Shown: in pieces, positions 14,301 through 23,300 of the stretch
How positions within the stretch are numbered: the stretch's first letter is position 1
How the letters are laid out: each line of letters opens with the position of its first letter
Source: Aradus depressus
Taxonomy: Eukaryota; Arthropoda; Insecta; Hemiptera; Aradidae
Length of the DNA: 64,000 nucleotides
Assembly (NCBI GenBank): GCA_963662175.1
Contig: OY759223.1
Location: 10,518,249-10,582,248 of the forward strand
Direction: 5' to 3'
The notes under the pieces: generated by a model
What the model was told of the DNA's origin: nothing
The model's database searches: none
Seen by the model: the letters and a program-made list of their open reading frames with translations, nothing else
Made by a program: the position numbers and the translations under genes

Positions 14301-17300
14301 CGTCTCAGACTTTTTGTTATTAATTTAGGAGACTCGGACCTCTAGAAGCTCCCCCTGAGGTAAACATTGACTGTAATACTTAAGTTGACTTTACATGAGC
14401 AGCAAAAATGCAAAGCGCAGCAGCAGCAAATGCACGCTGTGGTTTCAGTGCTTTTAGAATTAAATGACTCACATCCAATAGTGTGCATTTGCTGCTGCTG
14501 CGCTTTGCATTTTTACTGCGAATGTAAAATCAGCTCTTAAAGTACAACATAAATGACGATTTTGAAGAAGAAAATTAAATGATCAAATTCATATATATTT
14601 AAATAAATGTAATATGACTTGTTTTGTACATGTACATTTATGTAACAGCTGATTGCTGATTTAGGAATCAGACGCATGGGAAATTTGAAGATCCTATGGT
14701 AACTTGCAAGCAATCCATTTTTAATAAAAACTATTTTTTTAGTTTATTTAATGTTTATCTTGGTTTTTTGCTCTCGACAGACGGGGCACGCACCCCCCCC
14801 CCCCCCCCCCCCACCCCTGGCTACGCCCCTGACTATAGTACTGTGTGACGGCCTCTAATCGACTTTTCGAGTTCCGCGTTAGGGGCCCTAGTCTCGCACC
14901 CGATATACAGAAGCACAAAGATCCTAAAAACTGTAAACAACAATACTATTAAAATGTGTTAAGTAAAAATAGTTTTTTGCACGACTGACATTGGACCAAA
15001 TTAGCACTGTTTTTTGGTTTGTTTGTGCAAACATTCTAAGCTCTGTGTGTTAATGGAATGTTTACCAAAAATTAACCTCAACAAATACAACAAAATTAAG
15101 GTTAGGTTAGGTTTTATGACTCATGCCCGGGCTTTAACTACGAGGTCATATCGCCTACTACCAGAGTGCTCTTTCGTAACTCTGGTGGACATGAGCCCGA
15201 CTCTACTGTGGGAGTCCTAAATTTTGCCTACCTTATATTTTTTATTCACCTAGGGTAGGGGGTCTTTAACGAGTACCTCACATTGTACAGGCTCGGGACC
15301 ATCGCTTAACGTCCCATCCGAAGGACGGCGTGCTTTATCTGGGAGATAAAATAAACTAAGGGCCTAGGTCGGGTTTTGAACCCACGTTCTTGAGCTTAGA
15401 AGGCAAGCACGCATACCACTGAGCTACTGGCGCCCTCAACAAAATTAAGGATTATGATGAAATAATGGAGTAAAATTGTATCATGTAATATCAACATCTT
15501 TACAAGAGAATATGTAACGCAGGACAATAGCTTAAATTCGAAAAAAAGGAAATTTTCATAAGCGTAAAATAACTGAATGTTTTGAAGGTTTAGGAAATGG
15601 GACTTGATGAGATCGTTAACAAAATGAAATATTAAGGTCATTATGGAGGATGTTTAGCTAACAACGTTTATAATGTAAACACACGGCTAATCCCTCTCTG
15701 AGTCTGATACTCAGTGCCAGTCAGTCCCATGCTATAGCTGCCCGAGAGTGGACCTATTTTAAGTCTATTTATTGCCCTATTTTATTTCGGCCCTTCCTCC
15801 TTTTTTGGTTTTCTTCAACTTCTTTTTGCACTTGCTATCTTATTATTATTATTTTGTTCCCCTTTATTTTTGTTCTCCCAATCATGTGCTTGTCCAATAA
15901 TTAGGAAACTCCGGCGAAATTAAATTTTGGTGTGCAATGCTATCATTGAAGGATTGAAAGAACACTTGCAGGTAGGTTGTCGTTATTAAGTTTGTTATAT
16001 CAAAATATGAAAACTGTTGAACATTTTATAAGTAAATAAGTAAAGGTTATTGTTATTAAAATATCGAAATATATGTAAAAATTGTTGAGCATAAAAAAAG
16101 AAAAAAATAATTATTTTTAAATGTTCTTCAGTAACAAGTTCATCCCCAACTATGGTGAATTCTACATTTGAAATCGTAGATGTGCTGGGTTACAGCAACT
16201 GGTTTGGAATGACGTCCACACTACAACCTCTCACAACAAACTAAACCCTTTGGAGCGGACCTTTTTACCGACAACTCGCCGAAACCCCCGAACCAGGTAG
16301 CGGGGTTCGGTTTGAGGTAACAGGTCCCCATCTACATCTGTAACCTCAACACGTAACGCAGGTCGTGGTTCGGTTCGGGGTTTTGTATCAAGTGTGGACC
16401 CGGCTTAACATATATAAAAGGTTTTATGAAATAATGTTTAATATAATGAAGTCTTCATTATATTAAACATTATTTCATAAAACCAGAGATGGGCATAATC
16501 GTAATCAATGATTACATGATTACAGAGAAAATAAAACTTAATCATCATTGCTATTTTATACTTGATACCATCGCACTGTGAATCTAGCTAAAATGAAACA
16601 TGATTACATGATTATAATCGTAATCAGAAATCGTGATTACGATTGCAATCATGTAATCATAAAATCATAATCAAGTAATCATGTAATCATAATCAAGTAC
16701 AATTACTGTAATCGGAGGACTTCATGGGTATCAAATTTTAAAAAAATGGTAATAGCACTTTGGTTACGTAATAAACTTAAAAAAAATTACTTATTAGTGT
16801 AAAAAATAAAACAATTTAAAGTGAAAGGAAATCGAAGGCGATGGTTTGCGCTATGTAATCATGTGTACATTGTGATTATGATTACATGATTACTCGATTA
16901 CAATCATAATCATGGCCGTGATTACGATTACAATCGTGTAATCAAGTAATCACCCAATTTTTTTTATTATAATCGTAGTCATAATCGTAATCTTAATCAT
17001 TGATTATGATTATGCCCATCTCTGAATGAAGATCATGAGTTAAGAGAGTTGAGAAAACCCCCTCCACTCACAAATTACTAGTATAGAGAAGAGGTGGGGA
17101 GGGAAGGGTGAAAAAAGATGATTGGTCGGCTCCTTCCCCCACTCCTCAACTTCTTTAACACCTGTACCAATAGTAGCTAAATATATGAAAATATGTGTAT
17201 ACCTTTAAGAAGAGGACAGAGTTTTGAGAAGGCTCCTATCGGTCCTCGTCGTGTGAACTGTCCAATGGCGAGTTCCATGTAGAGAAGTGGGATCCCGCAG

Positions 17301-20300
17301 GTAAGTCGGATGAGGTAGTAAGGGATGAGGAACGCACCTAGGGCAACACTAACACGCTTTATTTACCAGATCGTTCTCCTATCACTAATATTTATAAAAA
17401 AAAGTAAAATAATTACATAAATTGTAATTGTTAAATATATTATATAAATAATAATTAAAATAAAAAGAATAAATAATAAAAGTTAAATCACATTTCCTGT
17501 AGAAATTTTATAACAGGTCTTTTTACTTAATTTTGATTTCTAAAGTAATTTCCGAAAAAGGCCCTTAAAAAATATCAAAAGTTCAAGACGTGCAATTTTT
17601 AATAAAGTGCATGTATATTTAAAAAAATTCAATTAACAAACTTTTCATTTGGATTCCTAAAGAGTTGCAATTTAAAATTTTTTTCAATATTAAATCTAAT
17701 CCAAAGGTTATCAAATTATCTTATTGGGCCAAAAGGGAAAATTAATAGAATAGAATTTACGAGAACAAATAATTGGGTTTATTTTCTTACATCAACATTA
17801 TAAAATTAAAAACTAAATTCTTAAAACTATTTCAATCCTTTTTTTTTTTTTGTTCTATATTTGGGCCATTCTTCAAATCAAAGTTATATATTTTTGGGCA
17901 TATATATTTTGTACATATAAATAAATAACAGTACCGTCTTTGCGCATCAATTTTACTGTTAATTCACACCTACTTAGTTTATCACATCTTAAGCCTAAAC
18001 AACAACTCTCTGTCCACCTTCACATCTCAATCCAGACCATTCCACAACACAACTCCTCTACACTAATTCAAAAACAGCTGATGGCCGTGTTTTGTTTTCT
18101 ACTCATTTGTTTTAAAACAAAATGCATTCATATTATTTATTTACTAATTCAGTTGCTTCTTGGATTTTATAGAAAAATAAATATAATTAATTTTTTTATA
18201 TTAATAATTTAAATGTGTATATTTTTTTTATACATCACAATACATGAACTTATTTCTAAAATGAAAAGAATAACATGTATTAACATTTTGGCGAGAAATG
18301 TATTTAATTTCGGTCAGTAGGGGTCGCTTGCTAAAACCGCACGTAACGAAAATATGTCGCGTCCGCATATGGCGTGTACCCCACATAAATACAGCCTGTG
18401 TTTTTTGAACAGGATAAAAATATCTAAAATAAAAGAGTGCGCCAGTAACTCAGAAGTAGCATGCTTGCTTACTGAATTTCCCTTTGCACTAGAGCATGTA
18501 TGGGCAACCTTTGACATGTTGCGGGCCAAACTTTAGTGTGCAAATACGTTCGCGGGCCGCGTAGATGGTTCAAAATAAAATAACGTCGGACTTTAAAGTA
18601 GGGTTCATAATTTTTAGCGATAGATATCAGACATGAAATAATAAGACAATGTTATTATAATACAATTTATTAAAATAACAAAATTAAATGAAAAAAAATA
18701 GGTACAATATTATAATTAAATCGTGAAATTTGTAATTATTACAAACTACGAAAGTTAAGTAGCGACACCGAAATCAATGAGACACTTGAGCTTGAATTTG
18801 GGAAACTAATCCATTGATGTTTGGATTAATTCCACTGATACAAAGACGTAAAGAATTTTCCAAATTATCTTCAGTGAGTCTTGTACGATGTTTTGATTTA
18901 TTAACTTTCATCATTGAAAAGAACTGTTCGCATTTATAAGTACTGCCAAACGCACAAATCAATCTTCTTGCGAATTTTCTAAGCTGCGGAAAATGGTCTT
19001 CTTCGAAGTATTTTTTGTAGAAATCGCACAACTCCACGTCTTCAAATTTAGATTTTAGGAGTGAGTTTTTGACATGAATTTTTCCTCACTCGCCTTGCTC
19101 GCTCACTTGATTCCGCAGGAGCAAGCGACAAACCCCATCCTACTCGATCTTCCTAATTTGGAGTGAGTGTGAGTAAGTAGTGTAATATTTTTTTTTTTTT
19201 TAATTGGGTTTTTCAAAATGTCTCGCGAGCCGGACCAAATCTTACAGCGGGCCGGTTGTTGCCCACATATGTCCTAGAGTGTTGAAGTGAGACAAGCGGC
19301 GCAACAGACAGGATGAGGCAGATTTACCAGAGCGATAAATCAAACTGTTGCACCACTCAATGAGCCGAGTGTCAAGTGAGTGAGCAGTTTGAAGGAGCTC
19401 TTTACCAAATTATACTCAATCGAGTAACAAGTCCTATTAAATTAACAGTGTTTGACAGCTAGTCTCAATGTCACAAGTCTTCCACCTCTTACCTCGTCAC
19501 TCACTACAGTGATACGAGTACTTAACATTTTTCAGAGGATATTGTGACTAAATAAAAATATAAATTTTTATCTTCAATTTCGTATCATATATACGATTGT
19601 TTGAGACCTCTTAAGTTTTTATTTTTATGTAGGTATTTCAATAATTACCATCTTATATCCCTTTTTGATCTCATTTATTCTTTTTCTTTATTTTATCTTC
19701 TTCATTTTCATACAACAACAATATTTCGTCCTACCAGGAAATTTTCAAGTACATAACTGAAAAAATATTACATTCACAATAACGTTTACAATCTAAACAA
19801 GCTAGCCATATCGTAAAATTCTTTTGTATCTTTTACTTACATTTTTATTTTTTTCATTACATATACTTATGTTAAGACTCCTTTTCTTTCCTTATAATAT
19901 ATTCCAATATATCGTGTCATTTCTAATATTGTGCATCTGGAAAAAGCAATTCTTAATTAATCTCACTATATTTTTTTTCCTTTTTTAAAATCTTTTAATT
20001 CTATGAAGTTATTTTAATTATATGTAAAAATAGGTATGTTATACATATAATTAAAATAACTTCATAGAATTAAAAGATTTAAAAAAAGGAAAAAAAATAT
20101 AGTGAGATTAATTAAGAATTGCTTTTTCCAGATGCACCATATTAGAAATGACACGATATATTGGAATATATTATAAGGAAAGAAAAGGAGTCTTAACATA
20201 TATGTAATGAAAAAAATAAAAATGTAAGTAAAAGATACAAAAGAATTTTACGATATGGCTAGCTTGTTTAGATTGTAAACGTTATTGTGAATGTAATATT

Positions 20301-23300
20301 TTTTCAGTGATGTACTTGAAAATGTCCTGGTAGGACGAAATATTGTTGTTGTATGGAATTGAAGAAGAAAAAATAAAGAAAAAGAATAAATGAGACCAAA
20401 AAGGGCTATAAGATGGTAATTATTGAGATACCTACATAAAAATAAATTTTTATTAAAAAATATTGTCTATTTCACAAGATATATAAAATATATGGGAGTA
20501 CTTTCGGAATTGCTACCACCTTCAGCCACGACTTAACAAATACTAAATGGAAATTCAACCAGTTGACAATCCAAACAGTACCCTTCCTTCAGCCTCCACG
20601 GTTTTTTTTCTCTCCCTCCTGTATGGTTATGTCTTAAAATATGAAAAACATTAAAAATACAATTTCGTCTCAAATTTAAATCTTGAAAATAAAACAAAAT
20701 TTTGAAATCATCTTTGATTTATTTCATATATCGCTCATGGGCTAGAACCTCATAATGATTAATAGAGTCGACAGTATCTTTTCAATGTAGAAGAAATTCG
20801 AGGTTCTGTCGTATAAATGAAAAATTCAAAATTTGTTTATACTGGACACAAACCCCTTCACCCCACACATCCACTCAAGTCATGTAAGGTAATTTTTATT
20901 TATTATTTATTTAGATATATATATATATATTGTTATATATAGGTTATTTTATTACTAATTCCACAATTTGTATTTATTTTTATTATTTATTTATTTATTA
21001 TTATTATTCTCTCTTTCATTTATGTTTAAAAAAAAATTGTTTCCATCTCTTCTTCACATTATTATTAAGTTTCTGGTAATATTGTCCATAAGTATTAATT
21101 TGTTTGTATTCTGTAGGCCCTGAAGAAGAAAATAAATAGTTTACGAAACGTTGGCCAAATTTTGAATTTTTCATTTACACGACAGAACCTCGAATTCCTT
21201 CTACATAGAACCTCGTAAGTCAAAAAAACTGTTTTTTACAGGAGAGAGATAATTCTGAATTTTGGAGGCAATATAACAAATATTATAATTTTTCTTAAAT
21301 GTTTTCGAAGAAATTCCCATTACTATAAATTATAATTAAAATTTTAATTAGTCAATGGTTGTCTTGCATTTAATCTATATAATAAAAATGAGTGCTAAAT
21401 TTTGCTAAGCGCAAAACTCGAGAACGGCTGGACCAATTCGGCTAATTTTTTTTTTCAAATATTCGTTGAAGTCCGAGGAAGGTTCTTATGAAGAGTTCTT
21501 AGCTGTTAATTCTAGGGATGGCGATCTGAGATAGATTAATCGAAGAATCGATGTTTGGGGTCATAATAATCGATGTGATTTACTTACCATTTCGTTTTAT
21601 TCAGTTTTTAGTGCATGTTATTTTCTTGGCTGAATAAAACGTAATTAAAACTCTTACTGTTTCGTTTTATTCAGTTTTTAGTGCGTGTTATCAGTTTTTA
21701 GTGCGTGTTATCAGTTTTTAGTGCGTTTTATTTTCTTGATTGTTTTTAAATCTTCGCTTCTGGCAAATTCCTCGATTTATCTTTGGTTGTCATCTTTGTC
21801 ATTTACTTACTGTTTCGTTTTATTCAGTTTTTACATATCTACATCTATATAATAAAAATGATTGGCTAAATTTTGCACGGGAGGGGGGGTTGTGGAGGTA
21901 GGCCTTAGTATAAAGATACCGGTAATTCATTAACTAATAGTCGGATTGTCATGGAATTTCATATGTAGTATTCTAAAAAGCCAAATTTAAAAAAATGATG
22001 TGTGAAGTCTCAAAATTTGAAAGGGGGGGGGGGGGGGGCTAGGCCTAATATAAAGATAGTGATAGGTCTTTAACGGATGATCCGATTGACATGGAATTTC
22101 ACATGTAGTATTCTTAAAGGCCAAATTGAAAAATACGGTACGTGACATCTCAAAATTTTGACCAAATTCTAAAGGTATTCTTAAAGCCCGAATTAAAAAA
22201 TAGGGTGTGTGGCATCTCAACATTTTGAAAGGGAGGGGGGTCGGGGGTAGGCCTTAGCATAAAATAGTTGTAGCTCATTAAGGAATGGTCGGATTGTCAT
22301 GGAATTTCACATGTAGTATTCTTAAAAGACAAAAAACAAAAAAAGGATATGTGACGTCTCAAAAGTGTCAACGGGAGGGGGGTATGGGGGGGGGGGGCAA
22401 GCACATACCTAAATAGTAGTTTCAAAATCAATATTTAAAAATTGGCTGTGACCCTCTTGGACGGGAGGGGCGGGGTCCATTAATGCTGAATGAATCTCAC
22501 ATGGAGCTTTCTTACAGATGGGAAATAGCCCTAATTTTAATAGGGTGGGTTTCCTAAGCATGTATTACCTTGAAGGTGCACCGTTGCTCGGTAAATAATA
22601 GCTCTCACCAGCATTCTTAAGCACAAAATACCTAGGGCATCCGCTGTTGCAAGGCACATACTAGCTGCGGTGCCCTGCGTTCCTAACTACGTACTATCTG
22701 TGTTACCCAGCGGTCCTAAGAACTTAATAGCTGGTTGCACGGAGTTGCAAGGCGCATACTATCTAAGGTGCCCTGTGTTCTTAAGTAGGAACTTGCTGTG
22801 GTTCCAAGTAAAAAAAATAAATAAATAAAAAATCCAGTCCAATAGTTTTTGACAGAACGACGTCTGTCGGGTCAGCTAGTTGATAATAAAATGGACCGAG
22901 ATTTTAAACACCCACTGATGGAGACTTACGATCTTTTATTCACATTAGAAATCCCATTTCTTTCAACTCCCCAATAAACTTGTAAGACAATAGCAAAGGT
23001 AACATTTAATTCCGAGAAGAAAAATTTAATAAAAAATAACTTTAATAACTGCCGATGTATTGAATGTATCGACACAAAATTTAGTATGAGGATTCAGAAG
23101 CCACTATGTAAGTCAAATATCGAGTTTTAGGCCAAACGGTCGATTGTTGTCAACAACAACACGGTCGATTGACCTTGGAGGGAGAGCGAAAACTTGAATC
23201 ATTCAGTGACGCCTTTTTTGCTGATATCCAGCGTCAATTTTCTTGACATATAACGATCTCTAGTAAGCAACTCACCGCCTCCTGAGGAATAGGCGAGGTA

